Shown here piece by piece: positions 54,609 through 63,846 of a DNA stretch of 64,000 bases; the first letter of the stretch is position 1, and every line of letters begins with the position of its first letter. Position numbers and translations under genes: made by a program. The DNA is from Coprococcus sp. (GTDB lineage Bacteria > Bacillota > Clostridia > Lachnospirales > Lachnospiraceae), in the NCBI GenBank assembly GCA_017935345.1, contig JAGBHU010000032.1, positions 1-64,000 of the forward strand, in the 5' to 3' direction. A model generated the notes under the pieces. That model was not told where the DNA came from. It searched no databases and worked only from the letters and a program-made list of their open reading frames with translations.

Positions 54609-54682
54609 GCTTTCCTGATGAAAGAGTGGAATTGCAAATAGAATTTCCATGTGTTATGATTCGGGCATAGGAGAAAACAAAG

Positions 54683-54892
54683 ATATCACTAGAATATAGA
54701 AAATTAACCAAGCAAGATTTAGACACCTTTATTGATATGAGAATCAATCAGTTACGGGAAGAAGGTGCAAAAGAATTATTATCAAGAGTTGTTAATGAAG
54801 CAAGAGAATATGGTTGTGGTACGGTACAGATTACAGCTTCTGATATGGCTCAGTTAGCTTGGCAGCAGAGGGAAAAAGGGGAGAACATATGA
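54683..54892 (+). pseudogene. Internally deleted GNAT acetyltransferase remnant
   Basis: The frame reads LEYRKLTKQDLDTFIDMRI and REEGAKE, then directly LLSRVVNEAREYGCGTVQIT, and ends at the TGA overlapping the next ATG. In intact acetyltransferases of this type about 80 residues, including the acetyl-CoA loop, lie between these parts. No normal start codon is present. It overlaps the following kinase start by four bases. Confidence 0.65.
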
Positions 54893-57030
54893 AAAAATTA
54901 TTTATGAGTAGAGTAATAGGAGTTGTGTCGCTGTTTATGATATTGCTTCTTGTGTTACAGGGCATGATGCAATTATCTTCAAGCAGGAAACATTTTTACC
55001 AGTCTGCGGATATTTCGATTAATCAGATAAAAGAAATTCTGATAAGAAATGATGAGGGAGAAAGCAATCTAAGGGATTCCTTAAAGGATGATTATATCAT
55101 TCGGGCGCAGGCGTGTTCCTATATCATTGAAAACAGCAATATTTCCGAGCAGAACGTACAGGAACTGAAAAAGATTGCAGAGCTGTTGGAGGTGGATGAG
55201 ATTCACCTTTTTGATACGGACGGTTCCATTTATGCAGGTACAAACCCTGAATACTATGGTTACAATTTTGATTCGGGCGAACAGATGAGCTTTTTTAAGC
55301 CAATGCTTACGGATTATAATCTTTCTCTCTGTCAGGATGTCACACCGAATACGGCAGAGGGAAAGCAGATGATGTATGCACTTGTGTGGCGAGAGGACAG
55401 GAAAGGTCTTGTTCAGATAGGACTTACGCCTACCAGGCTGTTGGAGCAGATAGAAAGAAATAAGATTTCTAACATTCTGTTAGAAATTCCGACTAATAAT
55501 AATATTTATTTCGTTGCGGATCATTCAACCGGAGAAATTGTTGAATGTACACAGGGCAGATATCAGGGGAAAAATTTGCAAAAAATAGGTATTGAACGTT
55601 CCGCTTTATCTGAAATTAAGGCTTCCCATTTTCAAACGGATATAGAAGGAGTTACTTATCTGGCGTCTTTCAAAATCTGTGGAAATTATGAGATTGGTGT
55701 TTGTCAGACAAGAAAAGATGTATACAGTGGAACTTATCTTGGCTCTCTGATTGTGTTCGTTTATCTGCTGTTTGCATCAACGGTAATTGTTATCATTTTG
55801 AACTTCATGTCACGGAAGGAACGGGTAAGGGAAAAGGAACATCAGGAACAGATGAAAAAGGCATTGGAACAGGCAAATGCTGCAAATGAAGCAAAATCAG
55901 TATTTCTTGCAAATATGTCCCATGATATCCGAACACCGATGAATGCGATTATCGGCTTTACAGATTTATTGGAAAAGCATGTCAACAATGCCCCGAAACG
56001 GGATGATTATATTGCGAAGATAAAAGCATCGGGCGAGTATCTTCTGGAACTTATAAATAATATATTGGAAATGGCCCGCATTGAAAGCGGAGAGATGATT
56101 GTTGATGAGTCAATCTGGAGCGTGGAACAATTTAATAACACACTAACGTCTGTTTTCAGAGAAGAAATTGACCGGAAAAACTTGAAGTTTAACCGAGAAA
56201 TCAATGTGGAACATTCCTATGTCTGGTGTGATTCTACAAAGGTTCAGGAAGTATTTTTTAATCTCATAAGCAATGCGGTAAAATATACGCCGGAGGGCGG
56301 AACCATTACAATGAGGTTGCAGGAAATGCCTTCCGATAAAGAGGGATGTGCTACATACAAAACAGAGATTGAGGATACCGGTATTGGTATATCGGAAGAG
56401 TTCCTGCCTTATATTTTTGATGAGTTTACAAGAGAAAGAAATACCACACAAAGTAAAATCGGCGGAACAGGGCTTGGAATGCCGATAGCCAAAAAGCTTG
56501 TGGATATTATGGGCGGCTCTATTACCGTGGAGAGTAAGGTCGGCAAAGGTACCCGGTTTACGGTAATGCTCTCGTTCAGGATTGCAGATAAGGAAGGTAT
56601 GGAGAGAGCTTATGAATCGGCGGCGGAATTTGCCATCAATGAGTTTACGGGAAAAAGGCTTCTTCTTGCAGAAGATAATGAACTCAATGCGGAGATTGCA
56701 ACGGAAATTCTGGAGGAAGTTGGATTTGAAGTGGAACATGCAAAAGACGGTGTCATTTGTGTTGATATGCTTCAGAAAGCGGAGCCGGGATATTATGATT
56801 TGATTTTAATGGACATTCAGATGCCAAATATGAATGGATATCAGGCTACGGAGAGAATCCGTGAACTTTCGGGGGTCCAGAGGGATATTCCGATTATCGC
56901 CATGACTGCAAACGCATTTGAAGAAGATAAACAGCATGCATTTGCAGTCGGGATGAACGGACATATTGCGAAACCAATCGATGTGACAAAGCTGATGGAG
57001 GAGTTAACGGAATTTTTAAAGAAAGAATAA
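54889..57030 (+). CDS. Hybrid sensor histidine kinase
   Basis: A 713-residue kinase: TM 1 (about 8-28), extracellular sensor (about 30-285; dCache-like by length and position, no motif proof), TM 2 ([21 protein letters not shown], about 290-310), HisKA with [18 protein letters not shown] (His near 345), HATPase with [24 protein letters not shown] and [10 protein letters not shown], and a C-terminal receiver ([11 protein letters not shown] ... [11 protein letters not shown]). I start at ATG 54889 with GGGGAG five bases upstream; an in-frame extension to 54859 overlaps the acetyltransferase remnant. It is co-oriented with the metallo-hydrolase gene 25 bases downstream. No output regulator is seen. 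Confidence 0.9.
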   Translation: MKKLFMSRVIGVVSLFMILLLVLQGMMQLSSSRKHFYQSADISINQIKEILIRNDEGESNLRDSLKDDYIIRAQACSYIIENSNISEQNVQELKKIAELLEVDEIHLFDTDGSIYAGTNPEYYGYNFDSGEQMSFFKPMLTDYNLSLCQDVTPNTAEGKQMMYALVWREDRKGLVQIGLTPTRLLEQIERNKISNILLEIPTNNNIYFVADHSTGEIVECTQGRYQGKNLQKIGIERSALSEIKASHFQTDIEGVTYLASFKICGNYEIGVCQTRKDVYSGTYLGSLIVFVYLLFASTVIVIILNFMSRKERVREKEHQEQMKKALEQANAANEAKSVFLANMSHDIRTPMNAIIGFTDLLEKHVNNAPKRDDYIAKIKASGEYLLELINNILEMARIESGEMIVDESIWSVEQFNNTLTSVFREEIDRKNLKFNREINVEHSYVWCDSTKVQEVFFNLISNAVKYTPEGGTITMRLQEMPSDKEGCATYKTEIEDTGIGISEEFLPYIFDEFTRERNTTQSKIGGTGLGMPIAKKLVDIMGGSITVESKVGKGTRFTVMLSFRIADKEGMERAYESAAEFAINEFTGKRLLLAEDNELNAEIATEILEEVGFEVEHAKDGVICVDMLQKAEPGYYDLILMDIQMPNMNGYQATERIRELSGVQRDIPIIAMTANAFEEDKQHAFAVGMNGHIAKPIDVTKLMEELTEFLKKE

Positions 57031-57055
57031 TTGGAAGGACGTTGCGGCAACAAAA

Positions 57056-57862
57056 ATGAAAATAACAGTATTAATGGAAGATACAAATGGGATGTCAAAT
57101 GTAAAAGCAGAGCATGGACTTAGTTTTTATATAGAGACGAAGAGTCACAATTTGCTTGTAGATACAGGAGCATCTGATTTAACATGGGAAAATGCAAAAA
57201 AGTTGGATGTAGATATCGCAAAGGTCGATACGGTAATCATTAGCCATGGACATTACGACCATACAGGAGGGTTGATGGAATTTGCCAACCGGAATCCGAT
57301 TGCAAATATTTATATGCAGCAATCTGCGGGAGGAGAATATTTCCATGGAAACAAATATATTGGGATTGATAAACATGTAATGGATTTGCCACGGTTACAC
57401 CTTATTGAGGGCGATTATAAGATAGATGATGAATTACATTTATTTTCAGGAGTAACAGGCAGACTCCTTTGGCCGAAAAGTAACCTTGTTCTTTTGGAGA
57501 AGGTTGACGGTAAATTCGTTCAGGATTATTTTTTACATGAGCAGTATCTTGTGATTTGTCATGAGGAAGAGAAAATACTTATTTCCGGCTGTGCCCATAA
57601 TGGCATTTTAAACATATTAAACAGATTTGAGAGCATTTATCATGGCTATCCAGATGTTGTAATAAGTGGTTTCCATATGATGAAGAGGACAGACTATACA
57701 GAAGATGAAATCAATAATATGAAGGAAACGGCGTATGAGCTTATAAAGCTTCCTACAGTATTTTATACAGGTCATTGTACAGGGCAGACGGCTTTTGATA
57801 TTATGAAGCATATCATGGGCGAGCAGCTTCAGCAAATCCATTCAGGAGATTTGATATTTTAA
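57056..57862 (+). CDS. MBL-fold metallo-hydrolase
   Basis: A 268-residue metallo-beta-lactamase-fold hydrolase. The metal motif HxHxDH appears as ISHGHYDHTGG near residue 64, an Asp in LLVDTGASD near 36, and further His in CAHNGILNIL, SGFHMM and YTGHCTGQ. The architecture is like the YbfI/7,8-dihydropterin-6-methyl-4-(beta-D-ribofuranosyl)aminobenzene-5'-phosphate synthase-like group. The substrate is unknown. It follows the sensor kinase closely. Confidence 0.88.
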   Translation: MKITVLMEDTNGMSNVKAEHGLSFYIETKSHNLLVDTGASDLTWENAKKLDVDIAKVDTVIISHGHYDHTGGLMEFANRNPIANIYMQQSAGGEYFHGNKYIGIDKHVMDLPRLHLIEGDYKIDDELHLFSGVTGRLLWPKSNLVLLEKVDGKFVQDYFLHEQYLVICHEEEKILISGCAHNGILNILNRFESIYHGYPDVVISGFHMMKRTDYTEDEINNMKETAYELIKLPTVFYTGHCTGQTAFDIMKHIMGEQLQQIHSGDLIF

Positions 57863-57901
57863 CAAAGAGGAATACAAAATAGTATAAGGAGAGTTATTTA
57901 T

Positions 57902-58285
57902 ATGAGAATTGAACATGTAGCCATGTATGTAAAGAATTTAGAAAAAGCAAGGGAATTTTTTGAACATTATTTTGGGGCAGTATCCAATCATAGGTACCAT
58001 AACAAAATGACAGGTTTTCAGTCATATTTCTTAACCTTTGAGGATGGTGCAAGATTAGAGATTATGAATAAGCCCAATATGGACGATGGCGAAAAATTAC
58101 TTCAAAGAACGGGTTTTATACATATTGCATTTAGTGTAGGCAGTAAAGAAAAAGTTGATTTAATAACGGCCGGATTAAAGCAGGATGGATATGAAGTCAT
58201 CAGTGGACCTCGAATAACAGGTGATGGATATTATGAGAGCCTTATTATGGCTATTGAGGGAAATCTGATTGAAATTACGATATAG
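57902..58285 (+). CDS. VOC-family (glyoxalase-like) protein
   Basis: A 127-residue vicinal-oxygen-chelate protein. The metal ligands are at the expected places: His in IEHVAMYVKN (residue 4), a mid His in GFIHIAFSVG and the terminal Glu in GNLIEI. It resembles glyoxalase/bleomycin-resistance-type proteins. The enzyme reaction cannot be read from the sequence. AAGGAGAG precedes the ATG. Confidence 0.88.
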   Translation: MRIEHVAMYVKNLEKAREFFEHYFGAVSNHRYHNKMTGFQSYFLTFEDGARLEIMNKPNMDDGEKLLQRTGFIHIAFSVGSKEKVDLITAGLKQDGYEVISGPRITGDGYYESLIMAIEGNLIEITI

Positions 58286-58371
58286 AATTCCTTGATGCTT
58301 TTGGTGCCGGAGGTAAAATTGTCGGATTCAGCGGGATGTCATTCATGAAAAAATTATTTGAACATGTATGA
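58285..58371 (+). other. Short coding remnant
   Basis: The frame EFLDAFGAGGKIVGFSGM, then KKLFEHV and a stop has the look of a reductase C-terminus but has no start. It is probably gene debris. Confidence 0.3.
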
Positions 58372-58372
58372 T

Positions 58373-58418
58373 AAAAACATGACATACAGTTGACATGTTT
58401 TTTATAGTATCATATGAA
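58373..58418 (+). promoter_or_regulatory. WYL regulator promoter with overlapping inverted repeat
   Basis: TTGACA 58390-58395, 17-base spacer, TATGAA 58413-58418. AAAAACATG (58373-58381) and CATGTTTTT (58394-58402) form an inverted repeat across the -35, a possible operator or the terminator of the gene before. Confidence 0.6.
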
Positions 58419-58480
58419 TATGAATACTTCATGAAGCGTGAGTGGATTTTCATATGAAGCTGCAAGCGAAAGGAGCAGTC

Positions 58481-59389
58481 ATGAAAATAGACAGACAAAT
58501 GGGAATTTTGTCCATATTGCTGCAAAAGGATATGGTTACGGTACCTTATCTTGCAGAGCAGTTTGAGGTTTCCAAACGAACCATTAGCAGGGATATTGAA
58601 GATTTGTGCAAAGCAGGAATCCCGATTGTTACGAAACAGGGAATAAATGGCGGCATTTCCATTATGGAACCGTACAAAATGGATAGAACACTCTTTACAA
58701 ATTCGGAAATGCAGGATATTCTTGCAGGACTTCGCAGCTTGGATAGTGTTAACGGGACCAATCGTTATGGGCGGTTAATGGAGAAGCTGTCGGCGGGCTC
58801 TTCTGAATTTATGGTGGGAAACCAGTTTATATTAATTGATTTATCCTCATGGTACAAAGCTTCCCTTGCTCCTAAAATTGAGCTGATACGCACATCAATT
58901 GAACAGCATCGGGAGCTTAAATTTATTTACTATTCTCCCAAAGGGGAGTCCGTTCGCTGTATAGAGCCGTACTATCTGATATTCCGCTGGTCGAGCTGGT
59001 ATGTATGGGGCTGGTGTAAAGCGAGAGAGGACTTTCGTCTGTTTAAGCTGAATCGTATGGAAGAGTTACAATTATTGACGCAGGCTTTTGTGCGGCGGCA
59101 GGTGCCGATGCCGGATTTGAGCAATGAATGCATATTTCCCGGTGGGATAAAGGTAAAAGCTCTTTTTGATTCAGAATGTAAATGGCGGTTAATTGAAGAA
59201 TTTGGCAGTGGAAGCTTTAGGGAGCAGGAAGACGGAAGGCTTTTATTTCAGGCAGACTATACGGACAGGGAAAATTTGATTACATGGCTGATGTCCTTTC
59301 GAGATAAGGTGGAGCTGATAGAGCCACAAGAAATTCGGGCAGAAATAAGAGCCGGTATAGAAGGTATGAGGAGAAAATATGCGGAATAA
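58481..59389 (+). CDS. YafY/WYL-domain transcriptional regulator
   Basis: A 302-residue regulator: N-terminal HTH_11 (MGILSILLQKDMVTVPYLAE, then VSKRTISRDIEDLCKAGIPI) and a WYL-type middle domain (REL KFIYYSPKG, then IEPYYLIFRWSSWYVWGWC, about 150-200), followed by a WCX extension. WYL domains bind ligands, and such regulators are common in stress or defence contexts. AAAGGAG precedes ATG 58481. The following YjbR/DUF3795 gene may be a target. Confidence 0.88.
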   Translation: MKIDRQMGILSILLQKDMVTVPYLAEQFEVSKRTISRDIEDLCKAGIPIVTKQGINGGISIMEPYKMDRTLFTNSEMQDILAGLRSLDSVNGTNRYGRLMEKLSAGSSEFMVGNQFILIDLSSWYKASLAPKIELIRTSIEQHRELKFIYYSPKGESVRCIEPYYLIFRWSSWYVWGWCKAREDFRLFKLNRMEELQLLTQAFVRRQVPMPDLSNECIFPGGIKVKALFDSECKWRLIEEFGSGSFREQEDGRLLFQADYTDRENLITWLMSFRDKVELIEPQEIRAEIRAGIEGMRRKYAE

Positions 59390-59468
59390 ATCAATTTGAA
59401 ACATTATTTTAGAAGAAATTGATTGGCTTGAATACCGATAATAGAAATGCGCAGGGAGAATGGTATCT

Positions 59469-60125
59469 ATGAAATATGTGTGGATTGACAATTATTTAAT
59501 GAGTAAAGCAGGTGTTACGAAAGACCTTCAGAAGGATTGGAATTGGATTCGCTATCAGATTGGCGGCAAAATGTTTGTGGCGGTCTGTCTGGGAGAAGAT
59601 AATGAGCCGTACTATATTACATTGAAGTTGGAGCCGACGGAAGGAGATTTCTTAAGGCAACAGTATGAGGACATTATTCCCGGTTATTATATGAACAAAA
59701 TGCATTGGAATTCGGTGAAGGCTGACGGTAATGTGCCTGATGATTTGTTAAAGGATTTGCTGGACAAGTCCTATGCGCTGGTACTTGGAGGCTTCAGTAA
59801 GAAAAAACAGCAGGAGCTTTTGGCACAGTCTGCTTCTTCAAATACGGTAAGCTGCTGTGGTACGGAATGTACAAAGTGTGGATGCTACGGAAATATATGT
59901 AAGGGCTGTAATGAGAGCTTGGGTAAGGTGTTTCATGCGCCGGAAGGACAGGCATGTCCAATCTATGAATGTTCTGTCAACCGGAATCAATATAAAAATT
60001 GTAGAGCTTGCAGCCATATTCCCTGCGATATTTGGAAAAAGACAAAGGATCCGTCTTTTTCAGAGGAGGAATTTGAACAGAATATCAGGGAACGTGTAGC
60101 TAGATTACTAAAAGGGCAAAAATGA
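59469..60125 (+). CDS. MmcQ/YjbR-like plus DUF3795 protein
   Basis: A 218-residue two-part protein. Residues about 1-115 resemble MmcQ/YjbR (DWNWIRYQIGGKMF, then LKLEPTEGDFLRQQY and IPGYYMNKMHWNSV). Residues about 125-215 have a Cys-rich DUF3795-like module (CCGTECTKCGCYGNICKGC and CRACSHIPC) that probably binds a metal. The ATG at 59469 is ten bases after GGGAG and is preferred to ATG 59460. A fusion of these two modules is known in clostridia; role unknown. Confidence 0.82.
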   Translation: MKYVWIDNYLMSKAGVTKDLQKDWNWIRYQIGGKMFVAVCLGEDNEPYYITLKLEPTEGDFLRQQYEDIIPGYYMNKMHWNSVKADGNVPDDLLKDLLDKSYALVLGGFSKKKQQELLAQSASSNTVSCCGTECTKCGCYGNICKGCNESLGKVFHAPEGQACPIYECSVNRNQYKNCRACSHIPCDIWKKTKDPSFSEEEFEQNIRERVARLLKGQK

Positions 60126-60188
60126 GATAGCGTTTGATTAGAAAAATTGGTTTCAATAGATGAAACAGAAATGGAGACGCAGGGTTAT

Positions 60189-60950
60189 ATGGAACTGATA
60201 AAATTAACACATGATAATCTTGAAGCCGAACATATTTGCTGTGCAATTGCAAATAACAAGGATATACAGGTGATGTCTAAAAAAATGTGGTTGAAGGAGC
60301 GGTTCGACGAAGGACTGGTATTTTTAAAAGGGAATGTCAGGGGAAAATGCTTTATTGAGTATATCCCGGCTGAATATGCATGGATACCGATGGAAGCAAG
60401 AGATTATATGTATATTGATTGCTTATGGGTAGCAGGAAAATATAAGGGGCAGGGTTTTTCTAACCTGTTGCTGGAAGCATGTATAAGCGATAGCAGAGCG
60501 AAGGGGAAAAAGGGACTTGTTATCTTATCTTCAAAGAAGAAACGGGGATTTTTATCAGAACAAAAATACTTGCAGTACAAAGGCTTTGAAACGATTGATA
60601 CGGCAGGACCATATTTTGAACTGATGGCTCTGCCATTTGATAAGGATATTGAAAAACCGCATTTTAAGTCCTGCGTAAAACAAGTAAGTCCGGCGGATGT
60701 ACGTCAGGGCTTTACCTTATATTATACAAGCCAATGCCCTTTTACAGCGAAGTATGTTCCGATTCTTGAAAATATGGCAAAAAATAAAAATATTGATTTC
60801 CAATCAATTCACATAACGACAAGAGAACAGGCACAAAAAGCGCCTACACCATTTACAACATTCAGTCTGTTTTATAATGGAGAATTTGTAACGCATGAAA
60901 TACTGTCAGAAAAGAAATTTGAAAAAGTGCTGGCAGACAGGGGACTATAA
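60189..60950 (+). CDS. GNAT acetyltransferase with YoaP-like C-terminus
   Basis: A 253-residue protein. The N-terminal GNAT domain starts MELIKLTHDNLEAEHICCAI and has the acetyl-CoA loop LWVAGKYKGQGFSNLLLEAC near residue 82. The C-terminal part (about 165-253) has TLYYTSQCPFTAKYVPILEN and APTPFTTFSLFYNGEFVTHE, typical of YoaP. It probably acetylates a small molecule. The start at 60189 follows family length; upstream ATG 60171 and TTG 60147 are alternatives. Confidence 0.85.
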   Translation: MELIKLTHDNLEAEHICCAIANNKDIQVMSKKMWLKERFDEGLVFLKGNVRGKCFIEYIPAEYAWIPMEARDYMYIDCLWVAGKYKGQGFSNLLLEACISDSRAKGKKGLVILSSKKKRGFLSEQKYLQYKGFETIDTAGPYFELMALPFDKDIEKPHFKSCVKQVSPADVRQGFTLYYTSQCPFTAKYVPILENMAKNKNIDFQSIHITTREQAQKAPTPFTTFSLFYNGEFVTHEILSEKKFEKVLADRGL

Positions 60951-60973
60951 TTTTTTAAAGGGGAAAAGAAAAA

Positions 60974-61654
60974 ATGGCATTTGATTATAAAAAAGAGTAT
61001 AAGGAATTTTATCTGCCAAAAAACAAACCGGGCATTGTGGAAGTACCGCCAATGAATTATATTGCGGTTCGTGGCAAGGGCAATCCCAATGTAGAGGGGA
61101 GTGAGTACAAGAACTCCATCGGATTGCTTTATGGAATTGCATTTACCATTAAAATGAGCAAAAAAGGGAATCATCAGATAGAAGGATATTTCGATTATGT
61201 TGTTCCACCGCTGGAGGGATTTTGGTGGCAGGAGGCGCAGACAGTGAATCAGGAACTGACTTCGGGCAAACAGAGAATAACACAGGGGATTGATTATAGC
61301 CGCAAAGAGGATTTTCAGTTTCTTTCTGTTATCAGACTACCGGATTTTGTGACGAAAGAGGAGTTTGATTGGGCGATAGAGGAAGCAACAAGGAAAAAGC
61401 AGCAGGACTTTTCCAAGGTGGAATTTCTGACATACGAGGAAGGCTTATGCGTTCAGTGCATGCATATTGGACCTTATGATGATGAGCCGGCAACCATTGA
61501 AAGAATGCATGAATTCATGACTGCGCAGGGGTACGAATTGGATATTACTGGTACAAGGCTTCATCACGAGATTTATTTGAGTGATGCCAGAAGGGTAGCT
61601 CCTGAAAAATTGAAGACGGTAATAAGACATCCGATAAAAAATAGATTTATCTAG
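60974..61654 (+). CDS. GyrI-like small-molecule-binding protein
   Basis: A 226-residue protein of the GyrI-like effector-binding family: MAFDYKKEYKEFY, VPPMNYIAVRGKGNPN, YGIAFTIKM, and near the C-terminus LCVQCMHIGPYDDEPATIERM and LHHEIYLSDARRVAPEKLKT. These proteins bind or sequester drugs or other ligands. GGGGAAAAG precedes the ATG. It follows the YoaP-like gene directly and may share its transcript. Confidence 0.88.
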   Translation: MAFDYKKEYKEFYLPKNKPGIVEVPPMNYIAVRGKGNPNVEGSEYKNSIGLLYGIAFTIKMSKKGNHQIEGYFDYVVPPLEGFWWQEAQTVNQELTSGKQRITQGIDYSRKEDFQFLSVIRLPDFVTKEEFDWAIEEATRKKQQDFSKVEFLTYEEGLCVQCMHIGPYDDEPATIERMHEFMTAQGYELDITGTRLHHEIYLSDARRVAPEKLKTVIRHPIKNRFI

Positions 61655-61678
61655 TTATGGAAGGGAGAAGACGGCACT

Positions 61679-62038
61679 ATGAAGAAAGCATTAGTTACCG
61701 GAGAAACTGTATTTGTAAGCAGATATGTTGCTGAATATTATGTGAAACATGGCTATGAAGTATATGTTTTGAATCGGAATACCAGAAGGCAGTCAGAAGG
61801 AGTCAGACTGATAGAAGGGGACCGTCAGCATCAGGGATTGGGTAACGGATTGCTATTCGATTGTCGCAAAAAAACCGGAATTTGTTTCTGTTTCCGGTGA
61901 GATAGAACAAAGAAATTATTTCAGCTTTTATGATTATGAATATTATCTGGATGTGACAAAGCAATATGAGCTGATGAATCAGACCATGCTGCTTTTGGAA
62001 GGCTTGAAGGAAGTGTTTTATTTTAGAGCGGAGCGGAC
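61679..62038 (+). pseudogene. NAD-dependent epimerase/reductase remnant with internal deletion
   Basis: The first 48 residues (MKKALVTGETVFVSRYVAEY, then LNRNTRRQSEGVRLIEGD) are the NAD-binding start of an atypical SDR epimerase. The GxxxxxG loop is altered: TGETVFVS replaces the expected TGGTVFVS. After about 61826 the frame becomes unrelated and stops at 61900. In another frame the bases to about 62038 encode RNYFSFYDYEYYLDVTKQYE and LLEGLKE, the expected C-terminal region. About 180 middle residues are missing. Confidence 0.7.
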
Positions 62039-62060
62039 AAATGGTGTCTGCTCCGTTTTG
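62030..62060 (+). terminator. Terminator after the epimerase remnant
   Basis: GGAGCGGACA at 62030-62039 pairs with TGTCTGCTCC at 62045-62054 (one G-U) and is followed by GTTTTG. Confidence 0.6.
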
Positions 62061-62192
62061 TCGTATGATAAAAATTGACTTATCTAAGGCTGATGCGTAA
62101 AATGATATTGTTACATGTAAAATAATGCAGTTATAGTGCAAGCCGATATTGTTATAATATCGATATAGAGCATTACGATAAGGAGACAGAAT

Positions 62193-62756
62193 ATGGCGAG
62201 CGGTAAAATGAAAAAGGTATGGCAGCTATTCCTTACCTTTTTGAAAATCGGTGCATTTACCTTCGGCGGCGGTTATGCAATGATTCCGCTGATTCAAAAG
62301 GAAATTGTTGAGAAAAGAAAATGGATTAGTGATGCTGACATACTGGAAATCGTAGCCATTGCGGAATCAACACCGGGACCGATTGCAATCAATGCAGCTA
62401 CATTTGTAGGATTTCGTATTTGTGGCTTTTGGGGAGCGTTGTTTGCAACGCTTGGCGTAGTTTTCCCTTCTTTTTTTATTATCCTTGTCGTATCCTTTGT
62501 TCTGAAAGAGTTTCAAAGCATTCAGGCTGTTCGGTATGCATTTCATGGTATCAGAGCCGGTGTACTTGCGCTGATTCTGAAGGCACTCTGGTCCATGTAC
62601 CGGCAGTGTCCGAAAAATACCACTGCCTATATTATTATGGCATCTGCATTTGTACTGACTGCATTTTTGAATGTGGATGTGCTGATAGTCATTATCGGAT
62701 GTGCGGTATTTGGTCTGATCTCCTCCGCAGTGATTTCAAGGAGGGAAAGACAATGA
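62193..62756 (+). CDS. Chromate transporter-like protein, first half
   Basis: A 187-residue membrane protein of the ChrA family, short (single-domain) type. The hallmark FKIGAFTFGGGYAMIPLI-type segment (here FLKIGAFTFGGGYAMIPL) is at about 15-33 and AESTPGPIAINAATFVG near 65. Five or six membrane helices follow. Such short proteins work in pairs as anion (chromate or sulfate-like) transporters. AAGGAGAC precedes the ATG. Its stop overlaps the second gene by four bases (ATGA). Confidence 0.92.
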   Translation: MASGKMKKVWQLFLTFLKIGAFTFGGGYAMIPLIQKEIVEKRKWISDADILEIVAIAESTPGPIAINAATFVGFRICGFWGALFATLGVVFPSFFIILVVSFVLKEFQSIQAVRYAFHGIRAGVLALILKALWSMYRQCPKNTTAYIIMASAFVLTAFLNVDVLIVIIGCAVFGLISSAVISRRERQ

Positions 62757-63325
62757 TTTATCTGGAATTGTTATGGACATTTTTCAAAATCGGAGCTTTT
62801 ACCTTTGGTGGTGGTTATGCGATGCTTCCGCTGATACAGGAGGAAGTTATTGCTCATGACTGGCTGGATATCAAGTCACTGGTTGATTTTATTGCTGTCA
62901 GCGAAAGTACACCGGGACCATTTGCAGTCAATATAGCAACCTATGTGGGAGCAGAGGTTGGCGGCATATTAGGAGCGTTTTGTGCAACATTTGGTGTTGT
63001 GCTGCCGTCCTTCATCATCATTCTCATCGTTGCAAAATGCTTTGCAAAATTTAGCAACAGCAAAATGGTAAAAGGGTGTATGGCAGGACTGAAGCCTGCG
63101 GTTGTCGGACTGATTGGCGCTGCCATGATTTCCATTGGCGGTACAGTATTTGCACCAGCCGGTATCCATACCGCTATTTTGTCCGATGTCTCTTTTTATG
63201 CAGCGTTGGTTATATTTCTTTTCTCCGTTTTTTTAGTATTTCGAAAAGTACATCCGATACTGATTATCTGCATATCGGCTGTGCTTGGAATTTTATTTGG
63301 TTATATGATTGATTATTTGATATGA
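62753..63325 (+). CDS. Chromate transporter-like protein, second half
   Basis: A 190-residue partner of the preceding gene with the same hallmarks (FFKIGAFTFGGGYAMLPL near residue 10, SESTPGPFAVNIATYVG near 55) and about six membrane helices. Start at ATG 62753 inside GGAGG-led DNA, overlapping the upstream stop. In long ChrA proteins the two halves are fused; here they are separate genes made together. Confidence 0.92.
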   Translation: MIYLELLWTFFKIGAFTFGGGYAMLPLIQEEVIAHDWLDIKSLVDFIAVSESTPGPFAVNIATYVGAEVGGILGAFCATFGVVLPSFIIILIVAKCFAKFSNSKMVKGCMAGLKPAVVGLIGAAMISIGGTVFAPAGIHTAILSDVSFYAALVIFLFSVFLVFRKVHPILIICISAVLGILFGYMIDYLI

Positions 63326-63390
63326 TTATTGTGATGTTTGTGTTGGGACATTAAGTATTAAATTTATTAATAATTTTGGGAGGATGACAT

Positions 63391-63846
63391 ATGTTAGCAG
63401 AAGGAATCAAAGCACCTGAATTTTCATTGCAGGACCAAAATGGAGTTTGGCATACGTTAAGTGAATATGCAGGGAAGAAGGTTATTTTATATTTTTATCC
63501 AAAGGACAATACACCGGGATGTACAAAGCAGGCATGTGGGTTTCGTGATTTGTATCCGCAGTTTACGGAGAAAAATGCAGTAGTCCTTGGCATAAGCAAG
63601 GACTCGGTGGCATCCCATAAAAAGTTTGAGGAAAAGTATCAGTTGGGATTTACGTTATTGTCTGATACGGAGCTGGATGCAATTCGGGCCTATGATGTAT
63701 GGCAGGAAAAGAAAAATTATGGAAAGGTCTCCATGGGGGTGGTAAGAACCACATATCTGATTGACGAAAATGGGATGATTGAAAAAGTATTTGGAAAGGT
63801 AAAGGCAGCAGAAAATCCATCACAAATGCTTGGGGAACTGATGTGA
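63391..63846 (+). CDS. bcp: Thioredoxin-dependent peroxiredoxin, Bcp type
   Basis: A 151-residue peroxiredoxin. The peroxidatic and resolving cysteines are in TPGCTKQACGFRD (near residues 46 and 51), the atypical two-Cys Bcp arrangement. YFYPKDNTPG and GISKDSVASHKKF also fit. It reduces hydroperoxides with thioredoxin in the cytoplasm. GGGAGG precedes the ATG. Confidence 0.93.
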   Translation: MLAEGIKAPEFSLQDQNGVWHTLSEYAGKKVILYFYPKDNTPGCTKQACGFRDLYPQFTEKNAVVLGISKDSVASHKKFEEKYQLGFTLLSDTELDAIRAYDVWQEKKNYGKVSMGVVRTTYLIDENGMIEKVFGKVKAAENPSQMLGELM

